Assembly: GCA_025352265.1 (NCBI GenBank)
Contig: JANXTS010000016.1
Coordinates: 122,424-186,423 of the forward strand
Source of the DNA: Variovorax sp.
GTDB lineage: Bacteria > Pseudomonadota > Gammaproteobacteria > Burkholderiales > Burkholderiaceae_C
DNA: 64,000 nt
Direction: 5' to 3'
A model generated the notes under the pieces. The model was not told the DNA's origin, made no database searches, and saw nothing but the letters and a program-made list of their open reading frames with translations. The position numbers were made by a program, and so were the translations under genes. Shown in pieces: positions 33,894 to 44,821 of the stretch (position 1 is the first letter of the stretch; every line of letters begins with the position of its first letter).

Positions 33894-36275
33894 ATGTTCA
33901 CCGATCTTGCGACCGCCCCCGACCCGGCGGAATCGCCGCTGCTTCAGCACCTCAACCCCGAGCAACGCGCCGCCGTGGCGCTGCCCGCCGGCAATGCCCT
34001 CATCCTGGCGGGGGCTGGCTCCGGCAAGACCCGTGTGCTCACCACACGCATCGCCTGGTTGCTGCAGACCGGGCAGGTGTCGCCGGGCGGCATCCTGGCC
34101 GTCACCTTTACCAATAAAGCCGCCAAGGAAATGACCGCGCGGCTGACGGCGATGCTGCCGGTGAATGTGCGCGGCATGTGGATCGGCACCTTTCACGGCC
34201 TGTGCAACCGCCTGTTGCGCGCGCACTGGAAGCTGGCCGGCTTGCCATCGACCTTTCAGATCCTCGACACGCAAGATCAGCTCTCGGCCATCAAGCGGCT
34301 GATGAAGCAGTACGCGGTCGACGACGAGCGCTTTCCGGCCAAGCAGACGCAATGGTTCATCGCCGGCGCCAAGGAAGACGGCTTACGCCCGCGCGATGTA
34401 GAGATTCGCAGCGACGACGACCGCAAGAAGGTCGAGTTGTACCAACTGTACGAAGAGCAATGCCAGCGCGAAGGCGTGGTCGACTTCAGCGAATTAATGC
34501 TGCGCAGCTACGAGCTATTGCGCGACAACGATCCGATTCGCGAGCACTACCAGCGGCGCTTCCGGCACATCCTGATCGACGAGTTTCAGGACACTAACCG
34601 CCTGCAATACGCGTGGATCAAGATGCTGTCGGGCAACATCGTCGACGGCACCTTCATTCCCGGGGAAAACAGCGTGATCGCGGTCGGCGACGACGACCAG
34701 AGCATCTATGCGTTTCGCGGTGCGCGCGTTGGCAACATGGCCGATTTCGTGCGCGAGTTCCATGTGACGCACCAGGTCAAGCTGGAGCAGAACTACCGTA
34801 GCTTCAGCAATATTCTCGACTCGGCCAACGAGCTCATCAGCCACAACAAGAAGCGGCTCGGCAAGAACCTGCGTACCGACCAGGGCCCCGGCGAGCCGGT
34901 GCGTGTGTACGAGTCGACCAGCGACTTCGCAGAGGCGCAGTGGATGGTCGAAGAGATGCGTCAATTGGTACGCGATGGCTTCGACCGCAAAGAGATGGCT
35001 GTGCTTTACCGCAGCAATGCGCAGAGCCGGGTGATCGAGACGGCGCTCTTCAATGCGGCCGTGCCGTACCGCGTGTACGGCGGGTTGCGATTCTTCGAAC
35101 GCGCTGAAATCAAGCACGCGCTGGCGTATTTGCGGCTGCTGGAGAACAAGGACGACGACACGAGCTTTCTGCGCGTCGTCAACTTTCCGCCGCGTGGCAT
35201 TGGCGCGCGCACCATCGAGCAATTGCAGGACGCGGCACGCGCTGCCGGCAAGTCGATGCACGACGCGGTCGGTGCGGTGTCTGGCAAGGCCGGATCAAAC
35301 CTGACAGGCTTCGTCGCCAAGATCGACGTGCTTCGGGAGCACACGCAAGGCATCAGCCTGCGCGAGATCATCGATCTGGTGCTCGACCACAGCGGACTGA
35401 TCGAGCACTACAAGGCGGACCGCGAAGGCGCCGACCGCATCGAGAATTTGGAGGAACTGGTGAACGCGGCCGAGAGCTTCGTCACGCAAGAAGGCTTTGG
35501 ACACGATGCAGTGGCACTGCCGATCGACGAGCTGCGCCAATCGCTCGTCAGCCAGGGGCTCGACCCGAATCGGCCTGTCATCGACGAGCCGTTGGCGCCC
35601 GATTCAGAGACGGGCGAAACGCTGAGTCCACTGGCCGCTTTCCTGACTCACGCGGCGCTGGAGTCCGGTGACAACCAAGCCAAGACAGGTCAAGACGCTG
35701 TGCAGCTTATGACGGTCCATGCGGCCAAGGGCCTCGAGTTCGATTGCGTTTTCATTACCGGTATGGAAGAGGGCCTGTTTCCGCACGAGAACTCGATGAA
35801 CGACTACGAGAGCCTCGAGGAAGAGCGCCGGCTGGCGTACGTCGCGATCACGCGGGCCCGCAAGCGCCTCTATTTGAGCCATTCACAGACGCGCATGCTG
35901 CATGGCCAGACGCGCTACAACGTCAGGAGCCGCTTCTTCGATGAGCTGCCGGAAGGCGCGTTGAAGTGGCTGACGCCGAAGAACCAGGGCTTCACGCCGT
36001 CGGCTTTCGGTTATGGCGGGGGCTACGCGACGTCGCGTCCGGTCGGTGGCGCCGGTTTCTCGAAAGATTCGTTCGCCAGCCCACCGGTACCACCGCAGAA
36101 GACAGCGCCGTCGCACGGCCTGCGCTCGGGTATGCAGGTGTTCCACAACAAGTTCGGAGAGGGCACCGTGCTGGGCCTCGAAGGCACCGGCGACGACGCG
36201 CGGGCTCAGATCAACTTTCCGCGTCACGGCGTGAAATGGTTGGCGCTATCGGTGGCCAAGTTGACGCCGGTTTAG
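33894..36275 (+). CDS. uvrD: DNA helicase II (UvrD/PcrA family)
   Basis: A 793-residue SF1A helicase acting in nucleotide excision and mismatch repair. Motifs in order: Q motif LNPEQRAAV, Walker A AGAGSGKTRV, motif II LIDEFQDTN, motif III AVGDDDQSIYAFRGA, motif V MTVHAAKGLEFD, and motif VI AYVAITRARKRLYL. The C-terminal Tudor-like tail (GMQVFHNKFGEGTVL) is typical of UvrD/PcrA rather than Rep. The ATG at 33894 is chosen over an in-frame start 31 codons upstream because the first residues then match the family. Confidence 0.95.
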   Translation: MFTDLATAPDPAESPLLQHLNPEQRAAVALPAGNALILAGAGSGKTRVLTTRIAWLLQTGQVSPGGILAVTFTNKAAKEMTARLTAMLPVNVRGMWIGTFHGLCNRLLRAHWKLAGLPSTFQILDTQDQLSAIKRLMKQYAVDDERFPAKQTQWFIAGAKEDGLRPRDVEIRSDDDRKKVELYQLYEEQCQREGVVDFSELMLRSYELLRDNDPIREHYQRRFRHILIDEFQDTNRLQYAWIKMLSGNIVDGTFIPGENSVIAVGDDDQSIYAFRGARVGNMADFVREFHVTHQVKLEQNYRSFSNILDSANELISHNKKRLGKNLRTDQGPGEPVRVYESTSDFAEAQWMVEEMRQLVRDGFDRKEMAVLYRSNAQSRVIETALFNAAVPYRVYGGLRFFERAEIKHALAYLRLLENKDDDTSFLRVVNFPPRGIGARTIEQLQDAARAAGKSMHDAVGAVSGKAGSNLTGFVAKIDVLREHTQGISLREIIDLVLDHSGLIEHYKADREGADRIENLEELVNAAESFVTQEGFGHDAVALPIDELRQSLVSQGLDPNRPVIDEPLAPDSETGETLSPLAAFLTHAALESGDNQAKTGQDAVQLMTVHAAKGLEFDCVFITGMEEGLFPHENSMNDYESLEEERRLAYVAITRARKRLYLSHSQTRMLHGQTRYNVRSRFFDELPEGALKWLTPKNQGFTPSAFGYGGGYATSRPVGGAGFSKDSFASPPVPPQKTAPSHGLRSGMQVFHNKFGEGTVLGLEGTGDDARAQINFPRHGVKWLALSVAKLTPV

Positions 36276-36329
36276 CCTTTCCCCTAAAAAGCCAACCGTA
36301 GACTCGCTGAAAAAGAGCGAGGTTCAGGG

Positions 36330-39300
36330 ATGTGGTTTGTCGGTTTGCTAGCCGGGCTGTTGGCCGGTGCGGTTTTTCAATCTATGGGCGCGGCACTCGT
36401 GCTCGGCGCCATCGGCGCGATCGTTTTGCCGCTGATCGCCAAAACGGACAAGGAAAGCAAGGCAGGGGGGGGCACCGTCCGAATTAGGGCCGGTGCAGCA
36501 ACTTGACATCGCCACGTTGCAACGACGCGTCGATCTGCTAGAGCGACGACTGGTCGCGCTGGAGACGGGCCGGGCTTCCGCTTCGACTGCGCCGCTTGCA
36601 GCCCCACCGCCAGTGGTCCCAGTAGTTCCTAAGTGGAGCCCGCCGGTCGCCGCTGCGATGCCCGCGAACAGCTTTGGACGCATTTCGGTGCCGGTCAAGC
36701 CCGTAGCGACGGAGTCCACACCTGCTGCGACCCCGATAGCTGTCCTTGCGCCTGTGCCTGTGCATGTGCTTGAAGCGAAGCCGCTCATCGCCGCGCAGGT
36801 CACGGCGTCAGCAGCACCGCCGGCGGTCGCGCCCGTGATGCCGTCCGGCGTCGTGCCGCGACAGTCAGCGACTCCGGCTGTTCCTCGGATCGTCGCGCCA
36901 ACGCCGCCCTCGCCACCCCGGCAACCTGCCCCTCCTCCTCCTCCTCCTCCGGCCGTGCCGCTGCGCGACCGCCTACCGGCGCCTTTGCGCAACCTGATTT
37001 TCGGCGGAAACGTGCTGGTCAAGCTCGGTGTGCTGATCCTGTTTCTCGGTCTGGCGTTCTTGCTGCGCTACACAGCAGAACGCGTGACAGTGCCAATCGA
37101 ATTGCGTTACGCCGGCGTGGCATTGGTGGGCGCCGCTTTGCTGGCGTTGGGTTGGTTCTTGCGTCGTAAGCGCGCGAGCTATGCGCTGATTCTCCAGGGT
37201 GCTGGCATCGGCGTTTTCTACCTGACCACGCTGGCCGCAATGAAGGTCCACGAACTTTTGCCGCCCACGGTCGGCTTTGGTTTTCTGTTTGCGGTCGCGG
37301 TACTCAGTGCCGTGCTCGCCGTGGCGCAGAACGCGCCGGTGTTGGCCATCGTGGCGGCGCTGGAGGGCTTCGCCGCGCCGCTGCTTGCATCGACCGGCAG
37401 CAACAATGCTGTCGGCCTCTTCAGCTATCTCCTGGTGCTCGACATCGGCATCTTTCTGGTCGCATGGTTTAAGGCCTGGCGGCTTTTGAACTTGATCGGT
37501 GCCGTGGGTACGTTCACGCTCGCGAGTGCCTGGGCGCAGCGGTACTACTCGCCCGATCAATACGGCACAGTGCAAGTTTTTCTCATCGCCTTCTTCGTGC
37601 TGTTCGCCGCGATTGGCTTGCTGTTCGCTCGGCGCACCCTGTTTGAAGCACCGCCCGACGACAAGCTGCCGCTGGCCGAGCGCGCGGTTGCGACACTGCG
37701 GCGTGTCGGCCGGGTCGACAGCGCGCTGGTGTTCGGCGCGCCTATGGCTGCTTTCGGTCTGCAATATCTGTTGGCGCGTCAGTGGGAGTTCGGCGCTGCT
37801 TTCTCTGCGCTCGGGTTCGGTGCCTTTTATCTGTCGCTGGGCTGGTTCGTCTTTGTCAGCCAGCCGCGCGGCCTGCGTTTGCTGGCCGAGGCGTATGCGA
37901 TCGTGGGCGTGATCTTCGCGACACTCGCCATCCCGCTGGGACTCGAAGGCCAATGGACGGGCGCGACTTGGGCGATCGAGGCGGCGGGCATGTATTGGCT
38001 GGGCGTGCGGCAGGCGAGACCTTATGCGCGCGCATTTTCGTTCGTCCTGCTTGCGGGTTCGGTGGTCCAACTGCTGCGCGCCACGTCGGTCGACGGCGCT
38101 GCCGGACATCCGTTGTTGCATGGCAGTTTTCTCGGGCCGCTGATGGTCGCTGGCGGCGTGTTCACCAGCCTAGCGCTGCTGCGGCGCGCTCGGTTGCACG
38201 AGGTGCTGAACTGGGAGTCGCGTGCCGGGAGCGTACTGCCGTGGGTCGGCATGGCCGCGCTCGCATTGCTGCCGTGGCAAACGCTGGCGCCACCATGGGC
38301 CGCGATGGCCAGTTCGCTTTTGGCGTTGGCGGCGTTTGCGCTCGGCCGGCGCCGCGGCATGTCGCCGCTGCAGCCGGTGGCGCTGGTGCTGCAGGCACTG
38401 GCGGCCGTTGCGTTTGGCCTTGCGCTGCGCGCCAGCGAAACGGGTGAAGTGGGCGGACCATTGCTGCAGGGGCCGTTTGTTGCGGCGCTCGGCCTTGGCG
38501 CTGGTATTTTGATCACATGGTTGCTGCAGCGACCGGTTGTGCGGCGGAGCCCTCAGCCCTGGGACGCGGCAGCCGGGCTGGCTTTGCCCTGGGTCGGCAT
38601 GGCCGCGCTCACGCTGGCGCCGTTCATGCTGCTGCCCCAACCCTGGGCCGCCGTGGCGACCGGACTGATGGCCCTTGCAGCCTATGCGATCGCGCTGCGC
38701 GCCTCGCTGCAGCCGCTGCGCCTCATCGCGTTTGCGATGCAATCGCTGGCGGTGCTGGTGTTCGCCACGTCACTGCAAATCGGTGCTGAAGGCGACCCGT
38801 TGCTGGTTGGCAGCGTCGGCGCTGTGGGCTGCATTGGCGCTGCACTCTTCGCCATGTGGGCGTTGTACCTGCGCGCTGGCAAGCCTGTCGATGCCGGTCG
38901 CAACGACTGGGAATCGATCGCCAGCGTAGGCCTGCCGTGGGCGGCCATGGCCGCCTTCACGACGGTGAGCTGGTTGACGCTCGCGGGGCTCTGGGCACCC
39001 GCCTCCGCCGCCGTGCTCGCACTGCTTTGCTTCGCCGCCGGTGTGCGGTGGATGCTGTTGCCGTTGCGCCCGATCGCCCATTCGATCCAGGCGCTTTCGG
39101 TCGCCGCGCTGATCGCCGGCCTACAGCCCGGCGCTGCCGGTGCCGCCGCATTCGCGAGTGGCTGGCAAGGCACGGCAGCGGCCGGTCTGGTCGCTTTCAG
39201 CCTGCTGGCCACCGCGGCCTGGGCGATGTGGCACGTACATCGCGATGCATTGGTCGCTGGCACGCCGCCGCGCCGGTCGATGCTGCAGGTCGTCGGCCTC

Positions 39301-40827
39301 CTTGCCGGTGTCAGCCTGCTGCACCTGGCGATGTTGTTCGGTGTCGATTTGGCACATGCTGCGTTGATCTGGCCGTTCACTGCAGCGGTCGTACTGTGGC
39401 TGTCTCTCCGCATGGCGCACCGTCCGCTGGCCGTTCTCGCCGCGACGATTCATGTTGTGGCAGCGGTACTGTTCGTCGGTACCTCGACGTCTTGGGATGA
39501 CACGCGCCAGGCTTTCGCCAACCTGGGATTCTGGACGCCATCGGCCTTGGGTGTTACCGCATTGGTCGCCGCTGACTGGTTTCGCGCGCAGGCGCGCCGC
39601 GCATCGACTGCGCAGACCGCCGACGCCGGTGCGCCGGTCGCGTCCTGGATCAACCCGTGGTGTGCGCAACCAGTCGTGTCATGGGTTTCGCTGCTCTGGG
39701 GTGCGGGTTGGTGGATCGCTGCCACCATGGGCGAAAGCGTGCGCGTGCTGGCAGAGCAGGGCCATTGGGATCGTGTGCCGGCCGCCATCGTCGGCGTGAT
39801 GTTGCTGAATTCGATAGTGGCCAGCGTCGTGGCTGCGCGGCGTGACTGGCGACAGCTTGGGCAGATCACCGTGCTGACCTTGCCGATGTTCATGGCCGCT
39901 GCGCTGATCGGCCTGCCCTTCGGCGTAACGCTGCCCTCGACCGGGTTCGGCTGGCTGGCCTGGCCGCTGGCGTTGCTGTGGCATTTCCGGTTGCTGCATA
40001 CGCAACGCCGCTGGCTGCAGCCAGCATTGCAGCGCATCCTGCATGTCGCAGGGCTTTGGTTCTTCTTGCTGATGGCTGCGCGTGAGTGCCAGTCGCAGCT
40101 TGCGAATGTCGGCGACGCCTATTCCGCCTGGCCGCTGCTGGGTTGGGTGCTGGTGCCCGTCATCGCGCTATGGGCGTTGCGCTCTCGCCTTTTGCTGACG
40201 CGCTGGCCGCTCACCGACTATCGGAGTCTCTACCTCGAATGCGCGTTGCAACCGGTGGCGCTATTGCTGCTTTGCTGGTGCTGGGCTACTAACGTGCTGA
40301 GCGCAGGGGACGCTGCGCCATTGCCTTTCGTGCCAGTCTTGAACCCGCTCGAACTAGCGCAGTGGCTGGTGTTGACTGCGCTCGTGCTCTGGTGGAAAGT
40401 ACTGCCGGCCAGCGCCGACATGCGGGTGCCGCCGCATTGGGCGAAGGCTGTTGCTGCGCTCACGGCGTGGGCCCTGTTGACCGGGGCGGTGCTGCGCGCA
40501 TGCCATCACTATGCCGATGTCGCGTGGAACCTGAACGCGCTGTACGTGTCGACCCTGACCCAGGCCGCGTTGTCGATCGCATGGGCGATGTGCGGCGTGC
40601 TCGCGATGGTGCTGGGCAATCGCCGCGGCACGCGCATCGTCTGGATCGCCGGCGTGGCGTTGCTGGGCGTGGTGGTGCTCAAGCTGTTCTTCGTCGAACT
40701 GGCAAATCAGGGCAGCTTGTTTCGCATCGTTTCGTTCATCGGCGTGGGCACCTTGTTGCTGCTGGTCGGCTATTTCGCGCCGGTGCCGACGCTGCGGCGC
40801 ACCGCGCCGGTCGAGGTGCCGGCATGA
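36330..40827 (+). CDS. DUF2339 multi-spanning membrane protein (frameshift at G8 tract)
   Basis: A very large polytopic membrane protein of about 1500 residues. The ATG at 36330 gives a membrane helix (MWFVGLLAGLLAGAVF) typical of DUF2339 N-termini, but after 44 codons the reading frame is lost at eight consecutive G (36465-36472) and hits TGA at 36506. Deleting one G joins it to the long downstream frame through APSELGPVQQLD; that frame then stays open to 40827. Downstream are a coiled coil (LQRRVDLLERRLVALE), a Pro/Ala-rich linker, and about 35-40 helices. A GTG at 36493 could start a shortened 1444-residue product. The stop overlaps the next gene as ATGA. A 6-bp hairpin (36303-36321) precedes the start. 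The function is unknown; the family is envelope-associated. Confidence 0.82.
36465..36472 (+). repeat. G8 homopolymer tract in the DUF2339 reading frame
   Basis: Eight G in a row in the fifteenth-percentile of the gene's 5' end, near codon 46. With seven G the protein is full length; with eight it stops 11 codons later. Either a slipped-strand variable site or a sequencing/assembly error. Confidence 0.9.
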
Positions 40828-42425
40828 CGCACCCCGGACGTTTCACCGCCGCGCTGGCGCTGGCGCTCGCACTGGCGCTGGCCACCGTCAGCTCCGTGCA
40901 TGCGCAGAGCCCGATCGTGCTGCGTGGCAACGGACCTTTTTATCGTCTCGAGCTGCCGCTGGCTGTGCATGGCATCGCGGCCTTCGACGATTTACGCGAC
41001 CTGCGCGTGCGCAACGGTGCTGGCCAGGCCGTGCCCTTCGGTTGGCTCGATGCTGAGCCTGAAGCCGCACAAGCCGTACCCGCTTCGCTGCGTGCGCCGT
41101 TGTTCGCCTTGCAGCCCGTCCGGAGGGGTGGCTCGGGAGACACATCAACCGCGCCCGCCGACGAATTGCTCTCGCTCAAGATGCGTCCCGACGGTTCGAT
41201 CGCGTTGGCCAGGGTGGCCGCCGTGCCGTCGGCTGCCGCGGTGCTTGCTCCGGTAGCCGAATGGGTGATCGACGCCAGCGAGGTCACCGGCGCACTGGTT
41301 CAGATCCGGTTCGAGCTGGCTGCTGGCCCGATGGGGCTATTTCCTTACACGCTCGAAGGCAGTGAAGACCTGCGGCAGTGGCATCGGCTCGGTTCGGACG
41401 ATCAACTGGTGCGACTGCGCCACGGCGAGCAGACCATCGAACGACTCGCCGTGGCGCTCGATCAAGTGCGCACGCGATTTTTGCGCTTGCGTTGGCAGAG
41501 CCCTGCGCTGGCACCGCAACTGAGTGCGGCCTGGCTCGACAGCGTCCAGCAGCCGGAGCTTTCAGTGCCCGCCATCGCCTGGGGGGCAGAGGTGCGGCCG
41601 TCTGCCTGCGGCGTCGACTACTGCGACTATCCGGCACCGCGCGGCCTTCCGCTGCAGAGCCTGCGTGTCGTGCTCGGCCAGCCGAACACGCTGGCGCCGG
41701 TTCGGCTGTCGAGCGTAAGCGAGCCGCGCGCTGCCACTAGCGAGCGGCCGGCCAGGCCCCGCAACGCACTGTATGTGTTGCGGCATGGGCTCCACGCGTC
41801 GCGTGAGGCGCACAAGTCGCCGGGCGGTTTCGTCCAGGGTGGAGGGCCTGCTGCCAACGAAACGCTGCTGGCCGACACCACGGTGTTTCGCCTGAATCAA
41901 CCAGCCGGTGAAGCGCGGTCGTCCGCGATCGCGATGGACGGTGGCGTGCACACTCGGCTGCGTTTACGCACCGAGGGTCCGATAGCGGCCCTTGGCGCCA
42001 GTCCACCGTCGTTGCTCTTCGGCGCGCGTCCGCGTGCGCTGGTGTTCCTGGCGCAAGGCCAGACGCCTTTCGTCTTGAACTGGAACGCCAATGCACAAAC
42101 TGCGCTGGAGGGCCCCGGTCCGTTGCCGCTGGCGCAGTTGATACCGGGCTACCAGCCCGGCCACGCCCCCACACTGGGTGAAGCGAGCGTGACGTTGGCG
42201 CAGGCCGCGGTGCCTGCGGTGCCCGCTGTGCCCGCGACGCCCGGCGTTGCCGAGACAGAGTCCAAAGCGCAGCCCGCATCCTCGTCGCGCAAGCTTTGGC
42301 TATGGAGTGCGCTCGGTGTCGGCTTGCTGTTGCTGGGCGGGATGGCGTGGTCGCTGCTGAGCGGACTCAAGGCGCAAGCCGTCGAGCCCGCGATCGAATC
42401 GGATACCGCGTCGGCGGCCAAGTAG
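40824..42425 (+). CDS. DUF3999 family exported membrane-anchored protein
   Basis: A 533-residue protein. It has a signal peptide (about 1-28, ending SSVHAQ), an all-beta periplasmic region with YRLELPLAVHGIA, LRDLRVRNGAGQAVPF and YTLEGSEDLRQWHRL, and one C-terminal membrane helix (LWLWSALGVGLLLLGGMAW, about 490-512). The DUF3999 call rests on this architecture and on the coupling to DUF2339 (ATGA overlap), a pairing I recall from other proteobacteria. The two probably form one envelope complex of unknown role. Confidence 0.82.
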   Translation: MTHPGRFTAALALALALALATVSSVHAQSPIVLRGNGPFYRLELPLAVHGIAAFDDLRDLRVRNGAGQAVPFGWLDAEPEAAQAVPASLRAPLFALQPVRRGGSGDTSTAPADELLSLKMRPDGSIALARVAAVPSAAAVLAPVAEWVIDASEVTGALVQIRFELAAGPMGLFPYTLEGSEDLRQWHRLGSDDQLVRLRHGEQTIERLAVALDQVRTRFLRLRWQSPALAPQLSAAWLDSVQQPELSVPAIAWGAEVRPSACGVDYCDYPAPRGLPLQSLRVVLGQPNTLAPVRLSSVSEPRAATSERPARPRNALYVLRHGLHASREAHKSPGGFVQGGGPAANETLLADTTVFRLNQPAGEARSSAIAMDGGVHTRLRLRTEGPIAALGASPPSLLFGARPRALVFLAQGQTPFVLNWNANAQTALEGPGPLPLAQLIPGYQPGHAPTLGEASVTLAQAAVPAVPAVPATPGVAETESKAQPASSSRKLWLWSALGVGLLLLGGMAWSLLSGLKAQAVEPAIESDTASAAK

Positions 42426-42435
42426 CCGGCGGCGT

Positions 42436-43239
42436 TCAATCCGTATCGAAGCTGTCCCTGAACGTGAACCATGTCGAGCTGAGCGACATCGCCGCAAGGA
42501 TCAGCGCGCTGCCGACCATCATCGCCCCGCCGACGGCCGAGGCGCCTTCGCCCATGCCCATGCCGCCGAGCGCGACCAGCAGTGTCGCCATGAGGCCGAG
42601 CACGATGCCGCCGATCAGGAACACACCGAACCATGCGAGGCAAAACATCGCATAGGCGCTGAAGTTGCGGAACAGCGCGACAAGGCTGAAGAACAGGCTC
42701 TTCACTGGCGCGACGCTATGCCAGTGCACCAGCGCCGGCGCGTGCCACATCGCGAGAGAGAGCGGCAGGTTGAGGCACATCACCAGCACGCGAGCGGTCT
42801 GGAACTGGGAGCTGGCGGCAGCTTCGGGTGTGATGTCGGCGTCGAGCAGGTAGACCCTGGCAAGCTCGCCGCCGTCGACCAGGATGGACAACAACACGGC
42901 CGCCACGAAATACGCCGCCGAGATCACGCCGAGCACCAACATCGGGCGCCACTTGGTCCGCATGGCGGAGAAGGCCGCCATGAACATGGCAGGCGCGGTC
43001 GGCTTTTGCGTGTCGTTGATGTAGGCGACGGAGGTCGCGACCATCAGGCCCAGCGTCATGAAGGGCAGCAGCACGGGTGCGAGCAGGCTGCCGAGCAGCG
43101 GCACCTGAGAGACGATGGAAATCGCCGCCATGAAGAGGAAGAAAAGCGAGACGAAAGCCAGCGGTTGCCGCCAGAAAGTCCGGAGGCCAAGCTTGACCCA
43201 TTCGGCGCCGGTGCGGGCCGGCACGATATGAAGTTTCAT
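42436..43239 (-). CDS. BPSS1780-family membrane protein
   Basis: A 267-residue inner-membrane protein with about six helices. The opening MKLHIVPARTGAEWVKLGLRTFWRQP is the signature of this Burkholderiales family. Ala/Gly/Met-rich helices and a short soluble C-terminus (SSTWFTFRDSFDTD) follow. The ATG at 43239 is taken because longer frames add a soluble stretch read from the thrB tail. It lies 10 bp downstream of thrB on the same strand and is convergent with DUF3999. The function is unknown. Confidence 0.85.
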   Translation of the reverse strand: MKLHIVPARTGAEWVKLGLRTFWRQPLAFVSLFFLFMAAISIVSQVPLLGSLLAPVLLPFMTLGLMVATSVAYINDTQKPTAPAMFMAAFSAMRTKWRPMLVLGVISAAYFVAAVLLSILVDGGELARVYLLDADITPEAAASSQFQTARVLVMCLNLPLSLAMWHAPALVHWHSVAPVKSLFFSLVALFRNFSAYAMFCLAWFGVFLIGGIVLGLMATLLVALGGMGMGEGASAVGGAMMVGSALILAAMSLSSTWFTFRDSFDTD

Positions 43240-43249
43240 TGTTTCAAGG

Positions 43250-44428
43250 TCAGGCGGTGGCTGCGATGGCGTGGGCCGTCGTGTGCGTTTCCGCTGGAGT
43301 GAATATCGGAATAAGGGCCGACGTCGGAGCTGCTGCGGATGTTGGCATGCGCAGCGCGTCGGGATGCCGTGCGCGCTGACGCAGTACCCGCTCGAAGTGG
43401 GTCGGGTCGTGCGGCTTGAGCATGCTGGCTTCCCGCGGCAGGTGGTAGTCCCACAGCCGCGATATCCAGAAGCGCAGGGCGGCCGCGCGCAGCAAGGCCG
43501 GCAACAGCGCTCGCTCGGCGCCGGTAAGTGGCCGCACGGTGGCATAGGCGGCCAGCAGCGCATCGGCCCGCGCCGCATCGTGCCTGCCGGTGGCCAAGTC
43601 GATGGCCCAGTCGTTCAGGCACACGGCCAGGTCGAACAACCAAGTGTCTGTGCCTGCAAAGTAAAAATCGAAGATGCCGGTCAGGCGGGGTGCACCGCCT
43701 TTGTTGTCGCCGTCGCCGATTTCGCCATCGTTTTCGGTGGCGAACATCGCGTTATCGCGGAACAGGTCAGCGTGTACCGGGCCGCGAGGCAGGGCTGCAT
43801 AGCCAGACGATTCGGCCACATGGTTCTGGTAGGCCAGTTCGCTGCGCAGCAAGGCGGCCTGAGAGGCTTCGAGGTATGGCAGAACCACCGGCGCCGTGTC
43901 GTTCCACCAAGCCAGCCCGCGTAAATTGGGCTGCAGGCGGTCGAAATCGCGTCCTGCCAGATGCATGCGCGCCAGCATCCTTCCCAATTCGGCACAGTGG
44001 GCCGTCGTGGGTACGAGTTCGCTCTTGCCCGACAGCCGCTGTACGACAGCTGCTGGCTTGCCGCTGAGCGTGTGCAGCAGCTCGCATGGCGCGATCGATG
44101 GCGCTTTCAGCGTTTGGTTCTTGCCTGCTGCACCCAGTGCGGCGACACCTCCAACGGCGCCCGACACGACTGTCGGATCGGCAGCCGGCGCCGGCACCGG
44201 AATCCCGCGCTCCGCAAGGTGCTTCATCAAACATAGGTAGTACGGCAGCTGCTCGAAACCGAGCCGCTCGAACACGGTCAGGACGTATTCGCCCTGCTCG
44301 GTGGTCGCGAAATAGTTGGTGTTCTCGATGCCGCCTTCGATGCCGCGCAATTCGCGCAATGCACCGAGCCCCAATCGCTGGACAAGCGCGTCCGCGGGGT
44401 CGAATCCGACTTCAGTAAAAACCGCCAC
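43250..44428 (-). CDS. thrB: Homoserine kinase, aminoglycoside-phosphotransferase type
   Basis: A 392-residue kinase of the APH fold (ThrB2 type), not the GHMP type of E. coli. It starts MAVFTEVGFDPADALVQRLGLG, then RGIEGGIENTNYF. The Brenner-like catalytic loop is GPVHADLFRDNAMF, and the metal-binding Asp is in GIFDFYFAGTDTW. It phosphorylates homoserine for threonine synthesis. It is longer than the usual ~315-330 residues because of an inserted Ala/Gly-rich segment at about 82-105 and a low-complexity Ala/Thr tail. It neighbours a DUF2782 gene and polA, an order also known from pseudomonads. Confidence 0.93.
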   Translation of the reverse strand: MAVFTEVGFDPADALVQRLGLGALRELRGIEGGIENTNYFATTEQGEYVLTVFERLGFEQLPYYLCLMKHLAERGIPVPAPAADPTVVSGAVGGVAALGAAGKNQTLKAPSIAPCELLHTLSGKPAAVVQRLSGKSELVPTTAHCAELGRMLARMHLAGRDFDRLQPNLRGLAWWNDTAPVVLPYLEASQAALLRSELAYQNHVAESSGYAALPRGPVHADLFRDNAMFATENDGEIGDGDNKGGAPRLTGIFDFYFAGTDTWLFDLAVCLNDWAIDLATGRHDAARADALLAAYATVRPLTGAERALLPALLRAAALRFWISRLWDYHLPREASMLKPHDPTHFERVLRQRARHPDALRMPTSAAAPTSALIPIFTPAETHTTAHAIAATA

Positions 44429-44440
44429 AGCGCAGGGCGC

Positions 44441-44821
44441 TCAGAACTTGAGGACGTTCCAGACGCGCGGCCCATTGCCGTTGGTGTTGCTCGCGTCGTT
44501 GCTGCCGGGACCGGCACCACCGGTTCCGGGAGGCAGCACCTCGTAGCCCGGCATGTTGGACTTGGGCTTGACGTTGATGCTCTGCGTGCGGCCGCCATAG
44601 CGCACCTCGTCGACCGTGGCGCTGCTGTCTTCGACGTGGATGTTCTCGATCTTCTGGTTCTGCCGTGGCGCCGATTGCTCCTGGCTTTGCGCAGCGTCGG
44701 GGCTGGCAGGTTGCGCAGCGACGGGCGTTTGCGCCACCGCAATATTCGCCAAGCCGAAGGGCATTGCGCAGAGCACGAGGGAAGCGGCGCAGCGGGCGAA
44801 GGAGAAAGCAGTAGCGGACAT
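44441..44821 (-). CDS. DUF2782-like small secreted protein
   Basis: A 126-residue exported protein. A signal peptide (about 1-30, ending ANIAVAQ) and a Gln/Ala-rich linker precede a compact conserved core, HVEDSSATVDEVRYGGRTQSI followed by NVKPKSNMPGYEVLPP. This core resembles DUF2782, whose gene sits between thrB and polA in other gammaproteobacteria, matching its place here. The tail is Gly/Asn-rich. The function is unknown. Confidence 0.78.
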   Translation of the reverse strand: MSATAFSFARCAASLVLCAMPFGLANIAVAQTPVAAQPASPDAAQSQEQSAPRQNQKIENIHVEDSSATVDEVRYGGRTQSINVKPKSNMPGYEVLPPGTGGAGPGSNDASNTNGNGPRVWNVLKF

